From a virus, in IMG/VR virus record IMGVR_UViG_3300003690_000011, positions 1 through 64,000 of that record: a DNA stretch of 64,000 nt; one strand, given 5' to 3'. The position numbers and the translations under genes were made by a program. Shown here in pieces: positions 1 to 6,811 of the stretch. Position 1 is the first letter of the stretch. Each line of letters begins with the position of its first letter. The notes under the pieces were generated by a model that searched no databases, was not told the origin of the DNA, and saw nothing but the letters and a program-made list of their open reading frames with translations.

Positions 1-1205
1 AGATAGAAGTTTGTTTTCCCATTTAAATATTTTAAAATATTTCTAATAATATATTTAACTAGTCCTGCTTCGGAAAATGCCTTCTCCCAGAAACGCATAG
101 TCTCGTACTTATTATTATGATCTTCTTTTATTTTATGAGCTTCCTCTTGCTTTTGGAGAGTATCCCCTTTTACAGATGCAAATGTATCGACCTTACTACA
201 TAATTCTTTATACTCTATAATTTTATTGTATTGTGACGAAGGGATAGGGACATGCTGTAGCTGGTTATTCCTATTGCATAACTGTTCCTCAAATTCAGCT
301 ACGGATACCTCACATTCCCGAATAAGATACATAATATGTTTGGGATGATGCGAAACATCTATAGGTTGGTTACACTTATCACAAATTTCCTGAACTGTTG
401 GGTTCTTATATTTATTAGCGAGATCCTCACACCTGTCTTGGAGAGCATCAATCTCCTTCTCTATGCCTGCTATGTGCCCCCCTACACTCCTGTTATTTTC
501 TTCTATCGCCAAAATATCATTCAGATCAGTATCCAGAATGGTACTGTCGTACTTTCCTTCCACTTCTCTCTTAAGCTCCTCTACCTTTTTTACCTTCCCA
601 TCTAATTCTCTAATGGTTTTAGTATGCTCGTTAATTACCGCGTCCTGTCTCTTTATCTCTAAGGAATAGTTAGACTTCAATTTCTTTACTGAATCTCTCA
701 TCGAGAAAAGATTCTCTAGATTCAGGAAATTTTTAATAATTATTCTTTTATCCTCAGGAGTAGCACTAATGAACTCAATATTATTTTGTTGTCCGAAAAT
801 CGTAGTTGCTAGAAATACCTTATAATTTGTCCCCAGAAACTCTTCTATTAGCTTTTGGGTATTGGTAGCATTATCCTTCGTCTTTTCCTTTCCCCCAACA
901 AAAAAGCGAAGAAATGTGGGCTTTTTTCCCCGTTCAATAACAACATTAGTATTTACAGTGATCCTTACTGAACAATTCTTCTTAGAATAAAGATTGATTA
1001 GAGCATCCTCAGTAGATTTTCTAATAGTCCTCCCAAACAAACCCCATACTACAGCTTCAATAAGGACACTCTTACCTGATCCATTAGACCCTCCTGTATC
1101 TCTATTCTTCCCCTCTAGAAGAACTAAGCCTTTAAAATTATCAAAATTGAGGACTACATTTTTTATAGAATAAAAGTTTTTAATCTCTACCTTGTTTATT
1201 TTCAT
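1..1205 (-). CDS. 46: Recombination endonuclease subunit gp46 / SbcC-Rad50-like ATPase (partial, C-terminus outside window)
   Basis: ATPase subunit of the gp46/gp47 (Rad50/Mre11, SbcCD) complex that processes DNA ends for recombination-dependent replication. I translated it by hand from ATG at 1205-1203; the frame stays open to base 1, giving about 401 residues. A Walker A loop G-S-N-G-S-G-K-S lies at residues 39-46, followed by the typical 'VLIEA'. Long charged, coiled-coil-like stretches follow and then a C-D-K-C zinc hook at residues 275-278, the Rad50 dimerisation hook. The second coiled coil and the Walker B/signature half lie off the left edge. The start overlaps the gp47 gene by 26 bases, so the two are probably translationally coupled. 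Confidence 0.9.
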   Translation of the reverse strand, partial: MKINKVEIKNFYSIKNVVLNFDNFKGLVLLEGKNRDTGGSNGSGKSVLIEAVVWGLFGRTIRKSTEDALINLYSKKNCSVRITVNTNVVIERGKKPTFLRFFVGGKEKTKDNATNTQKLIEEFLGTNYKVFLATTIFGQQNNIEFISATPEDKRIIIKNFLNLENLFSMRDSVKKLKSNYSLEIKRQDAVINEHTKTIRELDGKVKKVEELKREVEGKYDSTILDTDLNDILAIEENNRSVGGHIAGIEKEIDALQDRCEDLANKYKNPTVQEICDKCNQPIDVSHHPKHIMYLIRECEVSVAEFEEQLCNRNNQLQHVPIPSSQYNKIIEYKELCSKVDTFASVKGDTLQKQEEAHKIKEDHNNKYETMRFWEKAFSEAGLVKYIIRNILKYLNGKTNFY

Positions 1206-2202
1206 GTATTAGTTGTAAGCCTTCTAGTAATTTATCTTTACTAATCTGGGTAGGACTAGCGTTTATATATCTCTCTATTATTTCCTCGCTGATTTCCACT
1301 ACAGGGTTGATAGGGTCAAAATCACTCTGCTCATCTCTATCATCAAAAACAGCCTTGTATTTTACTTCCACATAACCTACCTCCAATTGATCTATTAGCT
1401 CTGCTATATTCTCTCTGTCCTCCTTGAGGGTAGACAGATTTATTCGTAGCAAAGTAAAGTAATTGGGATCGTTAATCCAATCTAGATTCTCTTCCACTAA
1501 ATCCTGATCCATAATCAGATGTCTAGGCCCAAAATCTACAGGATAAATATCAATTTTATGATCAAAATCCACAATAGCATAATAATTTTCCTTCTTATGC
1601 TCTGTATAATTTGTAGTATAAGGAGTACCTAAGAGGGTGACGTTTTCTGTTCTACCATAACGGTGAATATGTCCCAAAATAGTAGGAGAAGTAAACTCAG
1701 AAATGTTGATACCAAAATCAGCATCCCCAGCGGAATTAAGAGAACCCCGATACCCAAAGTGACCATATACCATATAATCTTCAGGGACCTCTGCCAAAAG
1801 TTCTTTAATTTTTTCTTCATCTTCATAATGGGGAATAAAATATTGTCTAGTTAGATCATCACGATGAAAATAGGTAACGACCTCTACTTTATTAGACTCC
1901 AGTAAACTAAGGGCAGTCACTCCATCATCAGATTTATTTTCACTATCATGATTTCCTCTAAGAATATACACCTTGTTTATACGGGGGGAGATAAAATCAA
2001 TCACCTCTTTCAGAGCTAAGAGAACTCTGGGGTAGGGCTTCCTATGCATCATAAGATCCCCCAAGAATACTACAGAGTCCAGATCCTTGTGGTCGCTGTG
2101 TGCGATATTAAAAATATCTTTAACTGCGTCAACCTGAGCTTCCAACAAACCAAAGGGTTTGTTATCGAAATGTAAATCTCCTATTACTAATGTTTTTACC
2201 AT
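1180..2202 (-). CDS. 47: Recombination endonuclease subunit gp47 / SbcD-Mre11-like nuclease
   Basis: Metallophosphoesterase nuclease, partner of the gp46-like ATPase immediately downstream. The phosphoesterase motifs appear in order: G-D-L-H-F-D (residues 8-13), F-L-G-D (46-49), R-G-N-H-D (82-86), G-H-F-G (147-150) and G-H-I-H (177-180). The length of 340 residues matches T4 gp47. The start overlaps the stop of the upstream 66-residue gene, and the 3' end overlaps gp46, so polymerase, zinc protein, gp47 and gp46 form one tightly packed replication operon. Confidence 0.93.
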   Translation of the reverse strand: MVKTLVIGDLHFDNKPFGLLEAQVDAVKDIFNIAHSDHKDLDSVVFLGDLMMHRKPYPRVLLALKEVIDFISPRINKVYILRGNHDSENKSDDGVTALSLLESNKVEVVTYFHRDDLTRQYFIPHYEDEEKIKELLAEVPEDYMVYGHFGYRGSLNSAGDADFGINISEFTSPTILGHIHRYGRTENVTLLGTPYTTNYTEHKKENYYAIVDFDHKIDIYPVDFGPRHLIMDQDLVEENLDWINDPNYFTLLRINLSTLKEDRENIAELIDQLEVGYVEVKYKAVFDDRDEQSDFDPINPVVEISEEIIERYINASPTQISKDKLLEGLQLIHENKQGRD

Positions 2203-2396
2203 TTTTGTATGGGGCAGCTTTCAGAATTCATTTTAGTTTTTAGAGATAGTGTACAGCCACAAATTACACACTTTCCTTTTAAAAAATGCTCACATTTTTT
2301 ACAAATCTCCATACGCTCCTCTGAATTTAAAGATGTTTTACACCCTCCCGCTCCCCAGCAATAAATAGCTTTAATAAATCTAAAAATTAACTTCAT
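2196..2396 (-). CDS. Small cysteine-rich (zinc-ribbon-like) phage protein
   Basis: A 66-residue protein with the pattern C-x2-C ... C-x2-C-x-C ... C-P near its C-terminus (C-K-K-C, C-V-I-C-G-C, then S-C-P and a final K-W). Small proteins with this cysteine layout and terminal C-P-x3-K-W are common next to replication genes in T4-like and other phages. Metal binding is likely; the function is unknown. The start codon overlaps the polymerase stop (ATGA) and its end overlaps the gp47 start, so it is embedded in the polymerase-gp47-gp46 operon. Confidence 0.75.
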   Translation of the reverse strand: MKLIFRFIKAIYCWGAGGCKTSLNSEERMEICKKCEHFLKGKCVICGCTLSLKTKMNSESCPIQKW

Positions 2397-3463
2397 TTGT
2401 CAAAAGTAAACTCCTTACCATCTCCAAACGATCTCCCCACCTCTGCGTCAATCTTGAAAGGAATATCAAAATAAATATTAAATATCTCTTTTATTGTAGG
2501 ATAGTTTACCAATTCGTCATAAATAATGTCTAAACACTGTTGTTCTTCTTCGTAAGGACAAACAACTTCTACACTGTCATGCACAGTAGCTACAGGCCGA
2601 GCCAAGAGGTTATTATCTTTAAACCTCCGAGAAATACCCAGAAGACCACACAATAAAATATCAGAAGCAGTGCTTTGGATAGTAAAGTTAAGTCCTTGAC
2701 GGAGGGCTCTGTTAACAATGCTCCTATCAGGAGAACGGATATCAGGCAGATTCCGATGCCTGCCAAATATAGTATAAGCGTACCCATTAGTTCTAATAAA
2801 ATCATTCACAAACTCCATGTACTCAAAGATACCAGGGTACACATTCTGGTAATTCTTAATAATCTTTTCTGCTCTCCTAAGCGAAATACCTACTGTCTCG
2901 GAAAGATTAAAAGCCCCTCCTCCGTACACAATGAGGAAGGATACTGTCTTAGCAATCTGCCTCTCTTCTTTTGTGACCTTCTCTTTATTAAAGAGAAGTT
3001 GTGCGGTGTAGGTATGCAAATCAGCACCCTCAAGGAATGCCTTCTGCATGTTACCCTCCTTCGCTATGTGAGACAGAACACGCAACTCCATAGCTGCGTA
3101 GTCCACCGTTATAAATGAGTACCCAGGAGGCGCTGTGAAGATGCTCCTGACATTTGTAGTAGTATCACGGGGAAGGGTGTGGAATGATACTCCCATCGCT
3201 TCCTGGGCGTTGTAGGCCGCACAGGAGAGTCTACCTGTAGTGGTCCCATCAAAGCGGAAGTCTACATAGATTTTATTCTTCTTATTGTATGCAATAGCTT
3301 TCTTTGTACCCTTGATATAGGTCTTAGTAATCTTCTCTGATTTTCGCAAATTCAGTAGACCTTTAAGAAATTTCTTGGCCTCCAGCAGATCCTCGATGCT
3401 CTTGGAAGCAATGACAGATTTGCTAATCTTCTTGCCCTCGTCTCTGTGTTGCCACTTACTCAC
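2393..3463 (-). CDS. DNA polymerase family A, C-terminal polymerase (palm/fingers) part
   Basis: Carries the catalytic core of a family-A DNA polymerase. Numbered from the GTG at 3463 (356 residues): motif A T-V-D-Y-A-A-M-E-L-R with D121, motif B R168-x3-K172 ... Y180-G, and motif C V-H-D-S at 294-297 (usually H-D-E). The frame stays open upstream to 3574, but that extra stretch does not look like polymerase, whereas the other frame there does (see 3456-3629). GTG 3463 overlaps the upstream piece's stop (GTGAGTAA) and has GAGGAA about 10 bases upstream, so reinitiation is plausible. Alternatively this is the 3' part of a gene broken by compensating indels. Downstream it overlaps the 66-residue gene by ATGA. 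Confidence 0.8.
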   Translation of the reverse strand: MSKWQHRDEGKKISKSVIASKSIEDLLEAKKFLKGLLNLRKSEKITKTYIKGTKKAIAYNKKNKIYVDFRFDGTTTGRLSCAAYNAQEAMGVSFHTLPRDTTTNVRSIFTAPPGYSFITVDYAAMELRVLSHIAKEGNMQKAFLEGADLHTYTAQLLFNKEKVTKEERQIAKTVSFLIVYGGGAFNLSETVGISLRRAEKIIKNYQNVYPGIFEYMEFVNDFIRTNGYAYTIFGRHRNLPDIRSPDRSIVNRALRQGLNFTIQSTASDILLCGLLGISRRFKDNNLLARPVATVHDSVEVVCPYEEEQQCLDIIYDELVNYPTIKEIFNIYFDIPFKIDAEVGRSFGDGKEFTFDK

Positions 3464-3629
3464 GATTCTTAAGTTCCTCTTCAATATGTTCCAACAATAG
3501 TTTAAGAGTGGGAGCGGACACAGAAGGACTTCCTTTCGCAGTTTTGTCAGGAGGGTACAGTCCCAAAGCCCCATCCCTAGTATATATAATTTCTATCAAA
3601 TCATTATTGGATGCTTCGCTCCTAACTCC
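3456..3629 (-). other. Middle polymerase segment in a shifted frame
   Basis: Between about 3610 and 3458 the polymerase-like sequence runs in a frame shifted by -1 relative to both flanking parts. It reads, among others, N-N-D-L-I-E-I-I-Y, L-Y-P-P-D-K-T-A-K-G and S-P-S-V-S-A-P-T-L-K-L-L. The last resembles the family-A region just before the thumb ('G-x-x-S-T-x-x-x-L-x-x-L'). It ends at TAA 3458-3456. The open frame has no ATG; a TTG or frameshifted entry would be needed. I read it as coding sequence separated from its neighbours by two small frame changes, either real indels, recoding, or sequence error. Confidence 0.6.
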
Positions 3630-3874
3630 TTACCTACCTTCTGGAGCACATCCGTATCTACATCAAGCCCCTCATACTCCATCTCTGCGAAAACCTCAAG
3701 AGATGGCATTACCACCTGTTCAATTAGTTTAAGCATAGAACCCTCCCCTAGCTTCTCATAGATTAGATCGAAGAGCTTTAAGGTAAAATACGAATCCAAA
3801 GCATTACCCTCACAGCAGTCGGAGAGAGGCATGTTTTTCCAATCGAATTTTTTCGGATTGTTGATGGTGAGCAT
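3596..3874 (-). CDS. DNA polymerase family A, central fragment carrying motif Exo III
   Basis: A 92-residue open frame that continues the 3'-5' exonuclease domain begun at 5440-6456. The segment C-C-E-G-N-A-L-D-S-Y-F-T (residues 20-31) fits Exo III, with D27 the likely metal ligand, followed by helix-like L-K-L-F-D-L-I-Y-E-K-L. It then runs into the linker before the polymerase domain and hits TGA at 3596 after K-H-P, where the polymerase-like reading moves to the -1 frame. ATG 3874 lies directly after an AT-rich box (TAATATATAGCC) similar to those at other replication-gene starts, so separate expression is possible. Otherwise it is a disconnected exon-like remnant. Confidence 0.65.
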   Translation of the reverse strand: MLTINNPKKFDWKNMPLSDCCEGNALDSYFTLKLFDLIYEKLGEGSMLKLIEQVVMPSLEVFAEMEYEGLDVDTDVLQKVGKELGAKHPIMI

Positions 3875-3905
3875 GGCTATATATTAGAGACGATGGAGCT
3901 TAATT

Positions 3906-4265
3906 ATGCCAATAGTTGGTAAGAAACATTTTAGTTATAGCAAAAAAGGGAAATTGGCTGCTAAAAAGTATGCTAAGAGGTTAGGGAAAAAGGTAATACA
4001 TAAAAAGAACCCAGGTTTATACGTAGAAATGCATGGCGAATCTATGGAAAAAAAACATACCGCTTATTTGAATTTAGTTAAAGAAATTATGGCTGCGCGG
4101 GAGAGGGGTGAAGTCCATCCAATGGATCAGGGCTCGCGTGTAGATTATGCGGCTACTTTAAAAAAGATAGGTCCAGCAGCAGAGGGAGTCCGAAGAGGTC
4201 AACAACGGAAAGAGGCTTTTCGCTCTTTAGCAAAAAGAATAGAACTTAGAAGAGGATTACGATGA
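3906..4265 (+). CDS. Small basic protein, first gene of the polymerase-splitting cassette
   Basis: A 119-residue, very basic protein with a good Shine-Dalgarno (GGAG about 9 bases before ATG 3906). Its start M-P-I-V-G-K-K-H-F-S-Y-S-K-K-G-K-L-A-A-K and the Lys/Arg-rich run after it resemble small DNA-binding-like proteins that I recall from marine T4-type phages; the function there is unknown. The middle (M-H-G-E-S-M-E) and end are helical and charged. It overlaps the next gene by ATGA (4262). It opens an opposite-strand block of four genes lying between two halves of the DNA polymerase exonuclease domain. A virion-internal DNA-binding role is a guess from context. Confidence 0.6.
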   Translation: MPIVGKKHFSYSKKGKLAAKKYAKRLGKKVIHKKNPGLYVEMHGESMEKKHTAYLNLVKEIMAARERGEVHPMDQGSRVDYAATLKKIGPAAEGVRRGQQRKEAFRSLAKRIELRRGLR

Positions 4266-4807
4266 ATGATTATGAATACGAATTAATTGGTGAATCAATT
4301 TGGGATACTTATAAAAATATGGCTTATCTATTATCTGAAATTAGTTTAGAGTACATAGGTAGGGCAGCAGCGAGTGGTTTTAGGGCGCGTCAAGGCCAAC
4401 CCCAGGATCTGGGCCAGCCGGGAAGTCGGACAGCGCGAGGGGGTAAAGATCCAGGTCGGGACGCGGCAATGAAGAGAATTCGGAGAAGACTAGGTGCGCC
4501 ACAAGGGTATGAGGGTTCGCCAGAGGCGAGGACATTCCAGACCAGATTCTTTGCCCACCTTGATCCAGACGCCCCGCCCGAGGGCACTGTTCCTCCCACG
4601 CATCCACACGCACGAAGGAAAAAAACCGACCCAAGCCCATTAGCACAGCGTACAGTAAGGCCAGAACTTGGGAGGAGTAGGTCCAGAGGGAACAAAAATG
4701 GTAATGGCAGTAAACAAACCTCCACAAACCCGAACCCCACAACAAGGGAAGCCTTACGAACCGAACCACTCAAACACCTACGAGCTAGGGAAAAAGGAAA
4801 TCAGTAG
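4262..4807 (+). CDS. Putative internal head protein with capsid-targeting-like leader (181 residues)
   Basis: The N-terminus M-N-D-Y-E-Y-E-L-I-G-E-S-I-W closely matches the genes at 4813 and 5207, and has candidate prohead-protease sites (I-G-E before S, and L-S-E before I at residues 24-26). T4 internal proteins carry a comparable short leader ending in L/I-x-E. The rest is Arg/Pro/Gly/Thr-rich and looks disordered. From 4384 to 4463 I count 55 G/C in 80 bases, far above the AT-rich surroundings. ATG overlaps the stop of the upstream gene (ATGA). I infer a packaged, possibly injected, basic protein; no enzymatic domain is visible. Confidence 0.55.
   Translation: MNDYEYELIGESIWDTYKNMAYLLSEISLEYIGRAAASGFRARQGQPQDLGQPGSRTARGGKDPGRDAAMKRIRRRLGAPQGYEGSPEARTFQTRFFAHLDPDAPPEGTVPPTHPHARRKKTDPSPLAQRTVRPELGRSRSRGNKNGNGSKQTSTNPNPTTREALRTEPLKHLRAREKGNQ
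4281..4303 (+). repeat. 23-base direct repeat, leader copy 1
   Basis: Identical over 23 bases to 5220-5242. It encodes the L-I-G-E-S-I-W part of the leaders of the 181- and 78-residue proteins. Identity at the DNA level next to diverged flanks suggests recent duplication or gene conversion of the leader. Confidence 0.85.
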
Positions 4808-4812
4808 TAATC

Positions 4813-5175
4813 ATGAATGACAAGCAATATGAATCTATAGCTGAGTCCATGTGGAATACCTATAAAGGGTTAGCTTCATTTATATATGAAAAAAGTATAA
4901 AACCTCAAAAAGGAGAGCCTGGGTATAGTAAAAAGAAGAGAACTAAATTAGGACAAACCCTAAGAGGAATCAAGCAGGCTGGGCAACGATATGCCTCCGT
5001 AGAAGGAGGCCAAGAGGCTCCCTCTATAAAGTATGCAGCCGTTGAACCTCATATTACTGCTGCTGAATTACGACGAAAGGCAGAGATTGAATCAGGAACG
5101 GGTACACCTGAAGGAAGTCTAGCTACGCGAGTATTTAGAGGATCCAGAACACGCACAGGAACACGCCGCTCCTAA
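4813..5175 (+). CDS. Putative internal head protein with capsid-targeting-like leader (120 residues)
   Basis: Begins M-N-D-K-Q-Y-E-S-I-A-E-S-M-W-N-T-Y-K-G-L, aligning residue for residue with the leaders of its two neighbours. The candidate cleavage site is I-A-E before S. The remainder is basic, with Lys/Arg runs and no recognisable domain (ends R-T-R-T-G-T-R-R-S). It starts 5 bases after the previous stop. Its TAA stop lies inside a 27-base sequence copied from the end of the polymerase exonuclease fragment (5172-5198). Function is inferred only from leader, charge and context. Confidence 0.55.
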   Translation: MNDKQYESIAESMWNTYKGLASFIYEKSIKPQKGEPGYSKKKRTKLGQTLRGIKQAGQRYASVEGGQEAPSIKYAAVEPHITAAELRRKAEIESGTGTPEGSLATRVFRGSRTRTGTRRS

Positions 5176-5198
5176 AGATCCTCCAACTCCGTAGGAAA
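5172..5198. repeat. 27-base direct repeat copied from the polymerase gene, copy 1
   Basis: Matches 5440-5466 with one mismatch (26 of 27). On the minus strand it encodes F-P-T-E-L-E-D-L-stop, the end of the UDG-exonuclease fragment; on the plus strand it supplies the stop of the 120-residue gene. The two copies flank the 78-residue leader gene, so the cassette apparently grew by insertion or duplication at this site. Confidence 0.85.
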
Positions 5199-5206
5199 AT
5201 ATATTT

Positions 5207-5443
5207 ATGAACAAGTATCAATTAATTGGTGAATCAATTTGGAATATTTACAGAAGTATGGCTTATGTTATAGCAGAAGTAAAAACTCCTGGTGGGCAGA
5301 GAAGAAAATCGACTGTTGATCCTGGTCCTAAGGTCCCAAGAGATCCGAAGGATATAAAAAGACTTGCTTTACAAAATCAATTAAGTACGGCTAAAACTGA
5401 GGGCGCAAGAGTAGCACTACGAAGGCAGATTGCTGCTCTCTAA
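5207..5443 (+). CDS. Putative internal head protein with capsid-targeting-like leader (78 residues)
   Basis: Starts M-N-K-Y-Q-L-I-G-E-S-I-W and continues M-A-Y-V-I-A-E (residues 19-25), so it carries both candidate cleavage sites I-G-E/S and I-A-E/V. The tail is short, basic and low-complexity, ending R-R-Q-I-A-A-L. The gene sits exactly between the two copies of the 27-base polymerase-derived repeat, and its stop codon comes from the second copy. It is the shortest and cleanest example of the leader-plus-basic-tail design in this window. Confidence 0.55.
   Translation: MNKYQLIGESIWNIYRSMAYVIAEVKTPGGQRRKSTVDPGPKVPRDPKDIKRLALQNQLSTAKTEGARVALRRQIAAL
5220..5242 (+). repeat. 23-base direct repeat, leader copy 2
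   Basis: Identical to 4281-4303; encodes the conserved leader core of the 78-residue protein. Confidence 0.85.
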
Positions 5444-5466
5444 AGATCCTCCAACTCGGTAGGAAA
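5440..5466. repeat. 27-base direct repeat, copy 2 (original polymerase copy)
   Basis: Pair of 5172-5198 (one mismatch). This copy is continuous with the polymerase coding sequence to its right, so it is the likely donor. Confidence 0.85.
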
Positions 5467-6456
5467 GTAAAGCTTCACCAAGTCCATCAAACTCTTAGGC
5501 ATGTTCTCATCAATAAAATGATGCATAATCTTGGTGTCCCACACATTCTTTACATAGATTCCGTAATTAATCAAGAACTTTAGATCGAACTTAGCATTGT
5601 GAAATACCTTCTTGCTTTTTGGGTTCTCTAGTATTTGCCGTAGACTCACCCACAATGCTCCCTGGTGCTCATCAACAAAGGGAGAGTCCTTATGATCACA
5701 CGGAATTACCCATGTTCTTTCCCTACATGAGATAGCAATCGTCATAATACTATCCTCTAGGAAATTAAGACCTGTAGTTTCAATATCACAAGCTAAGGTC
5801 TCTGTGGAATCCTTCAACTCATCAGCTAAAGTCTTAACCTGTTCGATATCTAACAGAACCTCATAACTAAAGTTTCCCTTGCTCTTCTTCTTGAGAATAT
5901 ACTTCTCATAAGCGTTGGTAATGTCCCGTTTGAAGAGGGTATTGAATCTAGGCTCTCGAATTACAGAATAAGGATGATAAATAGGGACAACAGTTGCTGT
6001 ATGTCCTGCCTTTGTTGTAAATTCAAAAGATGTACCTCTCTTATTTAAGATTCCGCTCTTCTTGATTAGCATCTTCATCGCTAGATTACCACAAGGGAAG
6101 ATTAAAGTAGGCTTTACCCTATCTACCGTCGCTTCCAAGTGCGCCCTGCACAGCTTCATATTATCAGGAGACATGTCTCCTTCTTTAACCGAAGGACATT
6201 TTACAGAGGCAGCACAAACAAAAGGTTCATGGTATGCATCTTTAAGGAGGTCCATTTCCTTGTCGGAGAAAGAACACACCTTCCCAAAACGATAACGAAA
6301 AGAATCAGATAAAAATAATGTGGGACTTTCTTGCAAATCCTTATAATCCATGTGTGAATGACATGGTTTAATTTTACTAAGGATTGTGCAACCCTCACAT
6401 AAAGGGTTGTCCGAACTTACTTTATGACCAGAATACAAAGTTTCTAAATCAAACAT
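5440..6456 (-). CDS. DNA polymerase family A, N-terminal UDG-like plus 3'-5' exonuclease part (truncated)
   Basis: Residues about 15-170 resemble a family-4 type uracil-DNA glycosylase: cysteines C20-x2-C23 and C87-x15-C103 fit its Fe-S cluster, P-x-L-I-F-P-C-G-N-L-A at 115-125 and H-P-Y-S at 161-164 fit conserved blocks. The catalytic G-E-A-P-G motif is not seen, so the domain may be inactive. Residues about 200-338 are the exonuclease: Exo I D224-I-E-T and Exo II N287-A-K-F-D291. The reading stops at L-E-D-L before Exo III, which lies 1.57 kb away at 3596-3874 beyond an opposite-strand cassette. A UDG-exo-PolA order is known from SPO1-type phages, where this gene carries a group I intron. 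ATG 6456 directly follows TATAATAGT. Confidence 0.85.
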   Translation of the reverse strand: MFDLETLYSGHKVSSDNPLCEGCTILSKIKPCHSHMDYKDLQESPTLFLSDSFRYRFGKVCSFSDKEMDLLKDAYHEPFVCAASVKCPSVKEGDMSPDNMKLCRAHLEATVDRVKPTLIFPCGNLAMKMLIKKSGILNKRGTSFEFTTKAGHTATVVPIYHPYSVIREPRFNTLFKRDITNAYEKYILKKKSKGNFSYEVLLDIEQVKTLADELKDSTETLACDIETTGLNFLEDSIMTIAISCRERTWVIPCDHKDSPFVDEHQGALWVSLRQILENPKSKKVFHNAKFDLKFLINYGIYVKNVWDTKIMHHFIDENMPKSLMDLVKLYFPTELEDL

Positions 6457-6465
6457 ACTATTATA
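6457..6465 (-). promoter_or_regulatory. -10-like box TATAATAGT abutting the polymerase start codon
   Basis: On the minus strand TATAATAGT is immediately followed by ATG 6456. The same 12-base string (box plus ATG) occurs at 57573-57584 before the helicase. With a normal -10 to start distance the mRNA would begin at or near the ATG, suggesting a leaderless transcript. On the plus strand TATTAT at 6459-6464 stands 5 bases before the GTG of the divergent sigma gene, so two promoters may overlap here. Confidence 0.4.
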
Positions 6466-6469
6466 TGTT

Positions 6470-6811
6470 GTGAAAAATTATTATATTAATAACGAAGAAT
6501 TTGAAAAGCTCATCTTGTTATACAAGGAGGATCCCAAAGCTCACGAAGAAGAGCTAGTATCTTTATTTGATATCCTTATTACTAATATCATAGAATCTTT
6601 TAAATTTCAAGTAGACCGTGATGATGCAAAACAGGATTGTTTTACTTTAATTTTAAAAACCGTTAAAAACTTTAAACCCCGTAAGGGGACTGCTTTCAAT
6701 TATTTTACGACAATAATAGTAAACAATCTCAAACTTCTCTATACTAGAGAGAAAAAATATCAAAAAAAGATTGAATCCTATATAGAAACGCAGAAAGATA
6801 AATTTAACTAA
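6470..6811 (+). CDS. 55: Late-transcription sigma factor, gp55-like
   Basis: Small sigma-70-family protein that directs host RNA polymerase to late promoters. The block K-G-T-A-F-N-Y-F-T-T-I-I-V-N-N-L (about residues 73-88), followed by Y-T-R-E-K-K-Y, is the hallmark I associate with gp55 of T4-type marine phages; D-A-K-Q-D-C upstream also fits. At 113 residues it is shorter than T4 gp55 (about 185). Start is GTG 6470, 13 bases from the divergent polymerase start, with no Shine-Dalgarno. Its 3' end overlaps the convergent gene at 6804 by 8 bases. Confidence 0.75.
   Translation: MKNYYINNEEFEKLILLYKEDPKAHEEELVSLFDILITNIIESFKFQVDRDDAKQDCFTLILKTVKNFKPRKGTAFNYFTTIIVNNLKLLYTREKKYQKKIESYIETQKDKFN

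Noticed and set aside
4380-4773. Two minus-strand open frames opposite the 181-residue gene
   Set aside because: Long only because the region is GC-rich and stop-poor; they would interrupt nothing useful and do not resemble polymerase sequence.
3880-5440. Intein or group I intron interrupting the polymerase
   Set aside because: No intein splicing motifs and stop codons at both edges exclude an intein. For an intron I saw no endonuclease ORF in the sense strand and could not recognise core pairings by eye; not fully excluded, hence the check in the findings.
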